Both the position numbers and the translations under genes were made by a program. From NCBI GenBank assembly GCA_021815285.1, contig JAKAHE010000001.1, forward strand, positions 1-45,672: a stretch of 45,672 nt of DNA, written 5' to 3'. A model generated the notes under the pieces. The model searched no databases and had not been told where the DNA came from. It saw only the letters and a program-made list of their open reading frames with translations. Numbering within the stretch: the stretch's first letter is position 1; the number at the start of each line of letters is the position of its first letter. The stretch comes from Nitrospirota bacterium. GTDB taxonomy: Bacteria > Nitrospirota > JACRHJ01. Of the stretch, positions 22,257 to 29,437 are shown in pieces.

Positions 22257-23435
22257 TTATTCTCTTACCGTTATATACTCGTAAAGGGATTTCGGGCCTT
22301 TATCCACGATTGTCGTCAGTTCCTCGAAGACCTTTCTCAGGTCGTCAAGGCCAAGGTCCCGCCCGCCAAGCCCGAAAATCTTGTTTATAGTAACCGGCCT
22401 CTTCTGGAGGTCATATAATGCGCTTCTGACCTCTATGAAGAGCGGGCCGCCCGCCGCGCCGAAACTGTCCGCACGGTCCAGCACGCACAGGGCCTTCAGG
22501 CCCTTCAGCGCGTCGGCAATCTCAAGATACGGGAACGGCCTGAAAAGCCTGGGCTTCAGCAGCCCCGCCTTTATGCCCTTCGCCCGGAACTCGTCCACGA
22601 CGACCTTCGCCGTGCCGGCGGCGGAGTTAAGCGCTATAAGGCCAATCTCCGCATCATCCATTTTATACGTCTCGAACAGCCCGTAGCTTCGCCCCGAGAG
22701 CTTCCCGTATTCCCTGCCGACCTCGATGACGACGTTCTTCGCCCGTTTGTGCGCCTCGTGGAGCTGTCTTCTGGACTCGATGTAGTAGTCCTGGAGGTGC
22801 AGCGCGCCGTATGTAACGGGATTGGCCACGTCGAGGAGCGGGTATGCCGTCCCATTGTAAGGCCCGACGAAATCCCTGACCTGCTGGTCGTCCAGGAGAT
22901 CAAGGTTCTCGATGGAGTGGGAGATGATGAACCCGTCCATGCAGGACATGACAGGCAGGTGGATATCCGGGTGCTCGCCTATGCGAACCGCCTGGATTGT
23001 ATTGTCATAGGCCTCCTGTGCGTTCTCGGCGTATATCTGAACCCAGCCGGAATCCCTGGCGCCCATGGAGTCGGAGTGGTCGCAGTGGATGTTTATCGGG
23101 GCGGAAAGCGCCCTGTTGACGCAGGAGAGGACTATCGGCAGCCTGTTTCCGGCGGCGATATAGAGCATTTCCCACATGAGCGCCAGGCCGTTTGCGGAGG
23201 TGGCGTTCATGACGCGCCCGCCGGCCGCCGCGGCCCCGATGCACGCGCTCATGGCGGAATGCTCGGATTCGACCGTAACAAGCTCCGTGTCCACCTGCCC
23301 GTTTGCGACGAACGTCGAGAACTGCTGCATTATCTCCGTGGATGGGGTAATGGGATATGCGGCGCAGACGTCCGGGTTTATCTGGCGCATGGCATTGGCC
23401 ACGGCCACGTTTCCAGTCATAGCGACTTTTTTCAT
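22257..23435 (-). CDS. porA: pyruvate:ferredoxin oxidoreductase, alpha subunit
   Basis: A 392-residue subunit with the YPITPSTEI motif (about 22-30) that contacts the TPP pyrimidine, the SEHSAMSACIGA segment and NATSANGLALMWEM, all standard for PorA. The C-terminal region (from about 265) forms the transketolase-C-like domain. It pairs with PorB to form the active site. Its ATG overlaps the stop of porD by 4 bp, so they are coupled. Length is normal. Confidence 0.94.
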   Translation of the reverse strand: MKKVAMTGNVAVANAMRQINPDVCAAYPITPSTEIMQQFSTFVANGQVDTELVTVESEHSAMSACIGAAAAGGRVMNATSANGLALMWEMLYIAAGNRLPIVLSCVNRALSAPINIHCDHSDSMGARDSGWVQIYAENAQEAYDNTIQAVRIGEHPDIHLPVMSCMDGFIISHSIENLDLLDDQQVRDFVGPYNGTAYPLLDVANPVTYGALHLQDYYIESRRQLHEAHKRAKNVVIEVGREYGKLSGRSYGLFETYKMDDAEIGLIALNSAAGTAKVVVDEFRAKGIKAGLLKPRLFRPFPYLEIADALKGLKALCVLDRADSFGAAGGPLFIEVRSALYDLQKRPVTINKIFGLGGRDLGLDDLRKVFEELTTIVDKGPKSLYEYITVRE

Positions 23436-23803
23436 GCCTTCACCGCCTTCTTTTCCCCGGCCATCTTGACGGCCTTCGCCTTTGCCTTCTCAAGCGCGTC
23501 GGGCTTGGCCCCTTCGGCCTCTGACATCATGACTATGGATTTCACCTTCGACGGGCATTCCAGCGCGCAGATGCCGCATCCCTTGCAGTGCAGATAGTCG
23601 AAATCCCCGCGCTCCCCGTTTTCGTCTACGGTAATCGCCGCATCCGGGCAGAACACCCAGCAGAACATGCACTGTATGCAGTTCGCCTGTATCCATATCG
23701 GACTACAGCTTCTCCATGCGCCGGTATTGTATTCCTCGGCGTTGCCCGCTTCCTTTATCAGCCCGCCTTCCGGCAGGTCCTTCCATCCCTTTGGTTTGCT
23801 CAT
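23432..23803 (-). CDS. porD: pyruvate:ferredoxin oxidoreductase, delta (ferredoxin) subunit
   Basis: A 123-residue subunit with two [4Fe-4S] motifs, CIQCMFCWVFCP and CKGCGICALECP, that carries electrons from the TPP site to external ferredoxin. The N-terminal 30 residues (KGWKDLPEGG and following) are the usual PorD lead. The last 25 residues are a Lys/Ala-rich tail. It directly abuts the stop of porC and overlaps porA by 4 bp. Confidence 0.94.
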   Translation of the reverse strand: MSKPKGWKDLPEGGLIKEAGNAEEYNTGAWRSCSPIWIQANCIQCMFCWVFCPDAAITVDENGERGDFDYLHCKGCGICALECPSKVKSIVMMSEAEGAKPDALEKAKAKAVKMAGEKKAVKA

Positions 23804-24376
23804 TTAAGACTTCACCTCCTCGTATGCCCTGCTCGCGGCGTCCAGGTTGCTCTGGATTATTTTTTCGGCGAACTTCTTGCCGAAGCTCGCCCGAATGTCG
23901 GCAAGCAGGGTGTCGAGCTTTATAACCCCCGTCGCCTTCACGACGGCCCCAAGCATCGGCGTATTCGGCATGACGCGCCCGATGGTTTCAAGGCTTATCG
24001 CGTTCGCATCCACGCAGAACACCTTCTGGGAGGACTTCAGCTTCATCTTCTTCCGAAGTTCGTCCGGTTCTTTCGGACTGTTAATGACGAATACCGCGTC
24101 GTCCGTCGCCCCCTCGGTCACGTCCACCGTTTCGATGAGCGTCGAATCCACCACTGCCACCACCGCAGGGTTGGTAACCTGGCAGTGGATAGTCATCGGA
24201 GAATCGCTTACACGGTTGTACGCCCGAAGAGGCGCGCCCATCCTCTCCGGACCGTATTCCGGAAAGGCCTGGACGTTCTTCCCTTCGGCCATGACCGCTT
24301 CGGCCAATACCTTGGCCGCCGTGACGGTTCCCTGACCGCCCCGGCCATGCCATCTTACTTCGAGTATGCCGGCCAT
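23804..24376 (-). CDS. porC: pyruvate:ferredoxin oxidoreductase, gamma subunit
   Basis: A 190-residue subunit of the 2-oxoacid oxidoreductase gamma family. It starts EVRWHGRGGQGTVTAAK (GRGGQG motif) and contains QAFPEYGPERMGAP, both typical. This subunit binds CoA or positions the domains for electron transfer. First gene of the four-gene por set, starting 47 bp after recR, so it may also be read from the recR message. Confidence 0.94.
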   Translation of the reverse strand: MAGILEVRWHGRGGQGTVTAAKVLAEAVMAEGKNVQAFPEYGPERMGAPLRAYNRVSDSPMTIHCQVTNPAVVAVVDSTLIETVDVTEGATDDAVFVINSPKEPDELRKKMKLKSSQKVFCVDANAISLETIGRVMPNTPMLGAVVKATGVIKLDTLLADIRASFGKKFAEKIIQSNLDAASRAYEEVKS

Positions 24377-24423
24377 AATTTGATTACCCCCTGTGTTGCT
24401 TTAAATTGCCTGAAAACGCGCCA

Positions 24424-25017
24424 TTATTCAACTATCGTCCTTCCTTCCAGCGCCTTCGTAAGCGTCCCGGCGTCGGAGTATTCGAGTATGCCGCCGACCG
24501 GCACGCCGTATGCTATCCTCGTGAGCTTCACGCCGAGCGGCTTCAGCTTCTTCGCCACGTAAAGAGCCGTGGCCTCGCCTTTTAAATTAGGGTTCGTGGC
24601 GATGATTACCTCCTCCACGCCGCCCTTTTCCACAAGCTTCACAAGACCCCCGACCTTAGTGTCCTCCGGCCCGACGCCGTCGAGCGGCGAGAGCGCGCCC
24701 ATCAGGACGAAATACCTGCCCTTGTATGAACCCGCGGCCTCCACGGCCATGAGGTCTGATATTTCCTCGACGACCATGAGCTTATGGGAATCGCGCTTCG
24801 GGCTTGCGCAGATTGGGCATAGCTCTCCGTCGGCGATGTTATTGCATATGCTGCACGGGCGGGACTTCTCGCCGAGGTCGGTAAGCGCCTTCGCAAGAGA
24901 GGCCGCCGCGCCTTTGTCGGACTTCACGAAATGGAGCGCGAGCCGCATGGCCGTCTTCCTGCCGATGCCGGGCAGCTTCGTGAATTCCTCTACTAATTTA
25001 TTTAGTGATTCGGACAT
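24424..25017 (-). CDS. recR: recombination mediator protein RecR
   Basis: This 197-residue protein has an N-terminal helix-hairpin-helix (LPGIGRKTAMRLA), a C4 zinc finger (CSIC and CPIC), and a Toprim domain (LMVVEEISDLMAVE to SPLDGVGPED). RecR works with RecO and RecF to load RecA on gapped DNA. It follows ybaB after 91 bp that hold a cloverleaf-like repeat. The dnaX-ybaB-recR order is widely conserved. Confidence 0.97.
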   Translation of the reverse strand: MSESLNKLVEEFTKLPGIGRKTAMRLALHFVKSDKGAAASLAKALTDLGEKSRPCSICNNIADGELCPICASPKRDSHKLMVVEEISDLMAVEAAGSYKGRYFVLMGALSPLDGVGPEDTKVGGLVKLVEKGGVEEVIIATNPNLKGEATALYVAKKLKPLGVKLTRIAYGVPVGGILEYSDAGTLTKALEGRTIVE

Positions 25018-25037
25018 TACTTTATTGCCGTGTATTC

Positions 25038-25095
25038 TGTAGCTGCCCCATTTATGGGGCGCCTTTAAAATCGCCTGATAAATCGGGCAGCTACA
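25038..25095. repeat. cloverleaf-like palindromic element, copy 2
   Basis: TGTAGCTGCCC (25038-25048) with its complement (25085-25095), an inner CCCCAT/ATGGGG hairpin (25046-25059), and CCTGAT/ATCGGG in which one C of copy 1 has become T (a G-U pair). The second inner arm differs in sequence but can still pair. It fills most of the ybaB-recR gap. Confidence 0.85.
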
Positions 25096-25108
25096 AAGAA
25101 ACCGTCGA

Positions 25109-25456
25109 TTAAAACAGCCCCGGAAGCCCGCCGCCCATGCCGCCCAAGCCGGGCAGACCCAGGCCGCCGGTAATCTTCCCCATCTCCTCGTTCATCATCT
25201 CCTGGGCCTTCCTGAGCGCCTCGTTCACAGCCGCGGCGACAAGGTCCTGGAGCATCTCTATGTCGTTCGGGTCTACCGCTTCTTTCTCGATCTTTATGGA
25301 AAGGATTTCCATTCTGCCGTTCGCGGTAACGCTTACCATGCCGCCGCCGGAGGAGGCCTCGACGGTCCTTGCCCCCGCTTCTTCCTGGGCCTTCTGCATC
25401 CTCTCCTGCATCATCTGGGCCTGTTTCATCAGGTTGCCAAGAAGTTTTTTAGACAT
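25109..25456 (-). CDS. YbaB/EbfC family nucleoid-associated protein
   Basis: A 115-residue protein with the family's LMKQAQMMQERMQKAQEE helix, the central VSVTANGRMEILSIKIEKE strand region and VAAAVNEALRKAQEMM helix. The C-terminal tail is Gly/Leu-rich. It binds DNA as a dimer, with a role beside recR. Ribosome site GGGAGAG precedes the ATG. A REP-like palindrome sits upstream. Confidence 0.96.
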   Translation of the reverse strand: MSKKLLGNLMKQAQMMQERMQKAQEEAGARTVEASSGGGMVSVTANGRMEILSIKIEKEAVDPNDIEMLQDLVAAAVNEALRKAQEMMNEEMGKITGGLGLPGLGGMGGGLPGLF

Positions 25457-25477
25457 TTATTCTCTCCCTATGGCGTC

Positions 25478-25497
25478 ATTCCCGCGAAAGCGGGAAT
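25478..25497. repeat. REP-like palindrome, copy 3
   Basis: ATTCCCGC and GCGGGAAT around a GAAA loop, in the dnaX-ybaB gap. The loop is the complement of the one at 21223-21226, so copies 2 and 3 point in opposite directions. Confidence 0.85.
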
Positions 25498-25515
25498 CCA
25501 GGAATTAAACCCCGG

Positions 25516-25540
25516 GTCCCCGATTAGAACATTCGGGGAC
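25516..25540. repeat. 8-bp inverted repeat between dnaX and ybaB
   Basis: GTCCCCGA (25516-25523) and TCGGGGAC (25533-25540) across a 9-nt loop. No T-run follows, so it is not a clear terminator; it may set the dnaX/ybaB ratio. Confidence 0.5.
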
Positions 25541-25567
25541 GACGAAAATAAATTAATGATTGCTGTT

Positions 25568-27235
25568 CTACTGATCCTGCTTAGGCTCCTCCACCTCGAC
25601 CGACTCTACGCCGAAAAGATCTACCGCCGCTTTGACTAACGGGTCCGAGAGCGCCTCCTGTCGCGTTTTTTCCCTGCGTGTGTGCTCCTTATCTTTCTTG
25701 TGGTCGGCAAGCGTCTTCTCCCTGCCGCTCCCGTTTATTACCTTTACCTTGAAACTGCCCAGAGCCTCCGCCACGCCATTTATAGCCTCAAGTTCTTCGG
25801 GCTTGAAGGGTATGCTGGAGTCGGTAACGGTCAGGATATTGCCCTTAAGCTCCTTCGGCGCGGCGACCTTCATCTTAGCCGCCAGGGGCATCTTCCCGGA
25901 GTCCTTTATAACCTCACGTATCCTGTCCCAGAGGTCTACGGCGGAAAGCTCGCCTTGAGGCTTCTGCGGTTTTTCGGGGTTTCTGTAATACGCCTCGGCC
26001 TCAGCTGCTTCGACAGCCCTCGATTTCCTGCCGCCAGGCGCATCTGCTGTCTCCGGTCTCCCGGAACCACCTGTCAGAATCCTGTCCGCCAGCCCTTTAT
26101 CCTTCAATTCCCGGACGCCCTTTATGACGTCTTCCACCGTCCCTATGGGGCGGGAGGCAGCCTTTACAAGGGCAAGCTCCAGGGAAATCCTCTTGTTTGC
26201 CGCATCCTTTATGTCCTCCACTGCGCGGGTAAGGAGGTTCAAGAGCCTAATCAGTTCCTCCGGGTGAACCCGCTTTGCCATTTCACGGTATTCGGCGACG
26301 TCCTGCGCGGGGAGGTCGAGCGTCCGCTCCGGATTCTTGGATATGCGGCAAATCATGATGTCGCGGAAAAACCCGGCAAGCTCTGCGGCGAATCTTCTTA
26401 AGTCGTGTCCTTTGTCAACGAGCGAATCGACGAGTTCTATGGCCCTGGCCGGGTCCTGGGCGATAATCGCCTCGCCAGTCTCACGGACAGCCGCGCGTCC
26501 GACGAGACCCAGGGTCTCGTCTATGTCGGCTTCTTTTATGCCTTCCGCGCCGCAGAATGAAATCACCTGGTCGAGCAGGCTGAGCGAGTCCCTGACGCTC
26601 CCTTCCGCCAGCGCCGCGAGACGTACCATGGCGCCGTCCTCAGCCGTAATTCCTTCCTTGTCGCACAGACTGCGCAGGTGCGCCTGTATGACGGTCTTCG
26701 GCACCCGGCGGAAGTCGTAGTGCTGGCAGCGGGAGAGTATCGTCGCCGGGAGCTTGTGCGGGTCGGTAGTCGCCAGGATGAACACGACGTGGGCGGGCGG
26801 CTCTTCCAGGGTTTTAAGGAGCGCGTTGAACGCCGCCCCGGAGAGCATGTGCACCTCGTCGATGATATATACCTTGTAACGCCCGCGTGCGGGCGCGTAT
26901 TTCACGTTCTCGCGGAGCTCCCGGACGTTGTCCACGCCGGTATTGGAGGCCGCGTCTATCTCCATCACGTCCACGGAAGAGCCCGCCGTAATCTCGCTGC
27001 ATGAGGCGCATTCCCCGCAGGGCGCGGGAGAAGGCCCTTTTTCGCAGTTAAGGGCCTTGGCGAGTATCCTTGCCGTGGTGGTTTTGCCCACCCCGCGCGT
27101 TCCGGAGAAAAGGAACGCGTGCGCTATCCGTTCCATGGACAGCGCGTTTGTCAGGCTCCTGGTCACATGCCCCTGCCCGACAACATCCTCGAAGCGCTGC
27201 GGACGATATTTGCGGGCAAGAACCGTGTAACTCAT
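25568..27235 (-). CDS. dnaX: DNA polymerase III subunit tau/gamma
   Basis: A 555-residue clamp-loader ATPase: Walker A GTRGVGKT (45-52), zinc Cys64, 73, 76 and 79, Walker B YIIDEVH (123-129), and the SRC arginine finger (168-170). Domain III runs to about 365, followed by a charged linker and a tau-like C-terminus. It loads the sliding clamp and couples polymerases at the fork. I found no canonical slippery heptamer, so a frameshifted gamma form is not supported. It lies directly after the SRP RNA gene. Confidence 0.97.
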   Translation of the reverse strand: MSYTVLARKYRPQRFEDVVGQGHVTRSLTNALSMERIAHAFLFSGTRGVGKTTTARILAKALNCEKGPSPAPCGECASCSEITAGSSVDVMEIDAASNTGVDNVRELRENVKYAPARGRYKVYIIDEVHMLSGAAFNALLKTLEEPPAHVVFILATTDPHKLPATILSRCQHYDFRRVPKTVIQAHLRSLCDKEGITAEDGAMVRLAALAEGSVRDSLSLLDQVISFCGAEGIKEADIDETLGLVGRAAVRETGEAIIAQDPARAIELVDSLVDKGHDLRRFAAELAGFFRDIMICRISKNPERTLDLPAQDVAEYREMAKRVHPEELIRLLNLLTRAVEDIKDAANKRISLELALVKAASRPIGTVEDVIKGVRELKDKGLADRILTGGSGRPETADAPGGRKSRAVEAAEAEAYYRNPEKPQKPQGELSAVDLWDRIREVIKDSGKMPLAAKMKVAAPKELKGNILTVTDSSIPFKPEELEAINGVAEALGSFKVKVINGSGREKTLADHKKDKEHTRREKTRQEALSDPLVKAAVDLFGVESVEVEEPKQDQ

Positions 27236-27251
27236 TTAAAACTCCAATTTA

Positions 27252-27396
27252 CTTCAGCTATCGCAAGGACCGCCGGGCCAGGCTTTCCTGCGGCGCCCAG
27301 GAAGCTCCGCTTACCGCTGCTTCCTTCCGGACCTGACGGGGTTCACGGTTTCCTGCCGCGCAGAACCCGGCCCGGCGACCCGTATGATAGCTGAAG
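27252..27396 (-). ncRNA. ffs: signal recognition particle RNA (small bacterial type)
   Basis: The minus strand contains the invariant core GTCAGGTCCGGAAGGAAGCA with its GGAA tetraloop and asymmetric loop, which binds Ffh. The flanks pair along almost the whole length: CAGGAA/TTCCTG, GCGGC/GCCGC, GCCGGGCC/GGCCCGGC and an outer 11-bp stem (27396-27386 with 27262-27252). This gives a rod of about 145 nt without an Alu domain. The outer stem may be a processing site, so mature ends could be shorter. It sits between tRNA-Ser and dnaX. Confidence 0.92.
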
Positions 27397-27399
27397 AAA

Positions 27400-27437
27400 C
27401 CCCGCCTTTTCCCCATTTAATAAGGCTGGGCGGGGGG
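27400..27437 (-). terminator. GC-rich hairpin between tRNA-Ser(GGA) and the SRP RNA
   Basis: CCCCGCC (27400-27406) can pair with GGCGGGG (27429-27435), followed on the minus strand by TTTC. It is a candidate end for the tRNA message or a processing spacer; the T-run is short. Confidence 0.4.
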
Positions 27438-27442
27438 ATTTA

Positions 27443-27535
27443 TGGCGGAGAGGGTGGGAGTCGAACCCACGGTACACCTTTTGGGCATACACGCGATTTC
27501 CAGTCGCGCACCTTCGGCCACTCGGTCACCTCTCC
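27443..27535 (-). tRNA. tRNA-Ser (anticodon GGA)
   Basis: GGAGAGG/CCTCTCC acceptor, D-arm TGACCGAGTGGCC, anticodon loop CTGGAAA giving GGA, a long variable arm typical of serine, GGTTCGACTCC T-loop and an encoded CCA end. It reads TCC and TCT codons. Confidence 0.97.
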
Positions 27536-27552
27536 GTTAATTTGTAAATTCG

Positions 27553-27582
27553 TTACTTTTCTTTCGCGGGAAAGAAAAGTAA
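27553..27582. repeat. 13-bp inverted repeat between the tRNA-Ser genes (a)
   Basis: TTACTTTTCTTTC (27553-27565) and GAAAGAAAAGTAA (27570-27582) flank GCGG. It resembles the second repeat at 27617-27648 in sequence, so the two are probably members of one dispersed family. Confidence 0.8.
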
Positions 27583-27616
27583 TCAAAAGAAAGCGAAACT
27601 GTACGGCTTTTCTTTG

Positions 27617-27648
27617 GTTACTTTCTTTTCACTTGAAAAGAAAGTAAC
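27617..27648. repeat. 14-bp inverted repeat abutting tRNA-Ser(CGA) (b)
   Basis: GTTACTTTCTTTTC (27617-27630) and GAAAAGAAAGTAAC (27635-27648) flank ACTT. It ends on the base next to the tRNA CCA end (27649), so it could define the tRNA 3' end or act as a weak terminator. Confidence 0.8.
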
Positions 27649-27738
27649 TGGCGGAGAGAGAGGGATTTGAACCCCCGGTGGAGTCACCCCCACAGTTGAT
27701 TTCGAGTCAACCGCCTTCGACCACTCGGCCATCTCTCC
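27649..27738 (-). tRNA. tRNA-Ser (anticodon CGA)
   Basis: GGAGAGA/TCTCTCC acceptor, D-arm GGCCGAGTGG, anticodon loop CTCGAAA giving CGA, a long variable arm, GGTTCAAATCC T-loop and an encoded CCA. It reads TCG codons. Confidence 0.97.
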
Positions 27739-27802
27739 CGAGGAATCTGTTTTTATAATATATAACAGGTATGAAAGTCAACTGCCAAAAGCGGGATATA
27801 CT

Positions 27803-27926
27803 AAAAAAAACAGGACCGGCCTGCGCGGCTGATAAACTGGGGGCAGGATGGTCCGGATGATTAATGATTCAAACGGCTGCCGCAGGCCGAAAACATGCGG
27901 CTTTAAACCTGATTATCTCTACAAAC
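27803..27926 (-). ncRNA. candidate small RNA, about 124 nt
   Basis: The 355 bp between tRNA-Ser(CGA) and the Mor-family gene hold no protein gene. On the minus strand a promoter (next entry) is followed by a strongly structured stretch: GCCGCA/TGCGGC near the 5' end, or alternatively a long-range CGGCCTGCG/CGCAGGCCG pairing, then eight T at 27810-27803. I do not recognise the family. It is too short for a normal 6S RNA, although one CCTGCGGC stretch recalls that RNA. Ends are predicted only. Confidence 0.5.
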
Positions 27927-27932
27927 TACGTT

Positions 27933-27961
27933 ATTTTACCAGTAGTACGGGTTTGTTGCAA
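27933..27961 (-). promoter_or_regulatory. promoter of the candidate small RNA
   Basis: The minus strand reads TTGCAA (27961-27956), a 17-bp spacer and TAAAAT (27938-27933). Predicted start is about 27926. Confidence 0.5.
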
Positions 27962-28020
27962 GAATAATTATCATTAGATGCCACTGCATAAGACCGTATT
28001 CATTTTTAATATTTTTTCCA

Positions 28021-28076
28021 TTGACAGCGTAAAAAAAATACATTAAGCTTCGCCTTTATAAAAATTTTTTTACGCT
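28021..28076 (+). promoter_or_regulatory. promoter/operator region of the Mor-family gene with a 12-bp inverted repeat
   Basis: TTGACA at 28021-28026 is a perfect -35; the -10 at 17 bp (TAAGCT) is weak. An inverted repeat, AGCGTAAAAAAA (28026-28037) with TTTTTTTACGCT (28065-28076), starts on the last base of the -35 and spans the start region, as an activator- or repressor-binding site would. AAAAGGAGG follows before the ATG at 28094. Confidence 0.5.
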
Positions 28077-28093
28077 AAAAGGAGGCTCTGGCA

Positions 28094-28372
28094 ATGGCAA
28101 TACAACAGTACGAAGACCTGCCGGTATCTTATCTTCCGGAAATCTACCGCGACGTTGTGGATAAGGTGGGGCTTGAGGCGGCCCTTGCCCTGGGCGAGGA
28201 GTTCGGCGGGATGTCGCTGTACCTGCCTAAGATTGAAACAGCCCTGAGGCGTTGGCGCGACAAGAACATCCGTACTGAGTTCGACGGCACAAACGTCGTC
28301 AAACTGGCCCGGAAATACAGAATAACTCCTTCCAGGATAAGACAGATACTGGGGGCGAGAGAGGAAAAATAG
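28094..28372 (+). CDS. Mor-family (phage Mu middle-operon-regulator-like) transcription factor
   Basis: A 92-residue protein. An N-terminal dimerisation half (YLPEIYRDVVDKVGLEAAL then EEFGGMSLYLPK) leads to a helix-turn-helix (about 66-90: VVKLARKYRITPSRIRQIL), the Mor/C layout. Mu Mor is an activator that binds an inverted repeat upstream of a promoter with a poor -10. No other phage gene is visible around it, so it is probably a domesticated chromosomal regulator. An inverted repeat and a weak -10 are present just upstream. Confidence 0.88.
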   Translation: MAIQQYEDLPVSYLPEIYRDVVDKVGLEAALALGEEFGGMSLYLPKIETALRRWRDKNIRTEFDGTNVVKLARKYRITPSRIRQILGAREEK

Positions 28373-28373
28373 C

Positions 28374-28402
28374 TTGACAAACCTGGGGGCCTAACCTATT
28401 AT
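28374..28402 (+). promoter_or_regulatory. strong sigma70-type promoter of the polyprenyl synthase operon
   Basis: TTGACA (28374-28379), a 17-bp spacer and TATTAT (28397-28402). It begins two bases after the stop of the Mor-family gene. Confidence 0.75.
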
Positions 28403-28411
28403 TCTGGTTAG
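28391..28411. promoter_or_regulatory. inverted repeat over the -10 box, operator candidate
   Basis: CTAACC (28391-28396) and GGTTAG (28406-28411) exactly flank the -10 box with a 9-bp centre. A repressor bound here would block the promoter. Confidence 0.5.
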
Positions 28412-28415
28412 TTTC

Positions 28416-28435
28416 GGGGCGGTTTTTGCCGCCCC
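28416..28435 (+). other. GC-rich leader hairpin
   Basis: GGGGCGG (28416-28422) pairs with CCGCCCC (28429-28435) near the predicted transcript 5' end. No T-run follows; it probably stabilises or regulates the leader. Confidence 0.45.
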
Positions 28436-28461
28436 GCGCCCCATTTTCAAGGCCCCCGGGA

Positions 28462-29436
28462 ATGACCATCACCGACGTCTTCGAGAGCTATAAAAGCGAC
28501 CTCCTGCGGGTCGAAAACGAGATACAGGCGGGTCTTCAGTCAAAGGCCGTCCTGATCAGGCAGGTCGGAAACTACCTCCTCCAGGGCGGCGGGAAGAGAA
28601 TCCGTCCGCTCCTGCTGATGATATCCGCAAACCTCTGCGGCAATCCAGGCCCCCAGGCGGTCAACATGGCCGCCATGGTGGAGTTTATCCACACCGCGAG
28701 TCTGCTGCACGACGACGTCGTGGACGGCGCGGAAATCCGCCGCGGCCAGCCCGCCGCCAACAACCTCTGGGGCAACCAGGCCACCGTACTGATAGGCGAT
28801 TTCCTTTACTCGAAGGCCCTGCACGACTCCGTAAAGCTCGAGAACCAGGCCGTGCTCGAGTCCATCTCCTTTGCCACCCAGACCATGTCCGAGGGCGAGG
28901 TGCTTCAGCTTCTGAAGACCGGCGACCCCGACACAACCGAAGAAGAATACATGGAGATAATCGAGGCCAAGACCGCCGCCCTCATATCCTCCGCCTGCCG
29001 GATAGGCGCCATCCTGGGCGGGATGCCGATGGAAAAGGAAGAGGCGCTGGCAGGCTACGGCATGGACATCGGGCGCGCGTTTCAGCTTCTCGACGACACG
29101 CTCGATTATACCGCAAAAGAGGACAAGCTGGGCAAGGCCCTCGGAAAAGACCTCGGAGAAGGAAAGCTCACCCTCCCGCTCATACACCTGATAAACAGTT
29201 CCTCGCCCGAAGAGATGTTGCGAATAAAAAAGATAATACATGAGCAGTCCCAGAACAGGGAAGACCTCGAATATATCCTCTCGCTCATGCGGGAGCGCCG
29301 CTCAGCCGAATACGCGGTTGACAGGGCAACGAGCTATATCGAGCGCGCCAAGGGCAGGCTCTCCGTCTTCCCCGCCTCCCCTCACAAGGACGCCCTTTAC
29401 GCCGTCGCGGACTACGTGGTGGAAAGAGAGATGTAA
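28462..29436 (+). CDS. polyprenyl diphosphate synthase (trans-isoprenyl chain elongation)
   Basis: I chose the ATG at 28462 (MTITDVF), the usual family start; the longer frame begins in the leader hairpin. The 324-residue enzyme shows GGGKRIRP (42-49), first Asp-rich motif DDVVD (84-88) followed by RRG, and the second motif LLDDTLDY (about 207-214), with KDLGEGKLTLP after it. It adds isopentenyl diphosphate to make octaprenyl-like chains for quinone side chains, consistent with the quinol-oxidising Rieske/cytochrome b genes downstream. Chain length cannot be read reliably. SD is weak. Confidence 0.95.
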   Translation: MTITDVFESYKSDLLRVENEIQAGLQSKAVLIRQVGNYLLQGGGKRIRPLLLMISANLCGNPGPQAVNMAAMVEFIHTASLLHDDVVDGAEIRRGQPAANNLWGNQATVLIGDFLYSKALHDSVKLENQAVLESISFATQTMSEGEVLQLLKTGDPDTTEEEYMEIIEAKTAALISSACRIGAILGGMPMEKEEALAGYGMDIGRAFQLLDDTLDYTAKEDKLGKALGKDLGEGKLTLPLIHLINSSSPEEMLRIKKIIHEQSQNREDLEYILSLMRERRSAEYAVDRATSYIERAKGRLSVFPASPHKDALYAVADYVVEREM

Positions 29437-29437
29437 C

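Noticed and set aside
25568..27235. Programmed frameshift in dnaX
   Set aside because: The A6 run near 25665-25680 does not form an X-XXY-YYZ slippery heptamer in the zero frame, so a gamma product is not supported.
27384..27647. Plus-strand open frame across the tRNA-Ser gene
   Set aside because: It is a shadow that overlaps tRNA-Ser(GGA) and the adjacent inverted repeat.
27803..27926. 6S RNA
   Set aside because: The transcript is shorter than usual 6S RNA and I could not build the large central bubble; only a short CCTGCGGC stretch recalls it.
28094..28372. Prophage region around the Mor-family gene
   Set aside because: Both sides are housekeeping genes (tRNAs, SRP RNA, dnaX, polyprenyl synthase) and no other phage gene or attachment duplication is visible.
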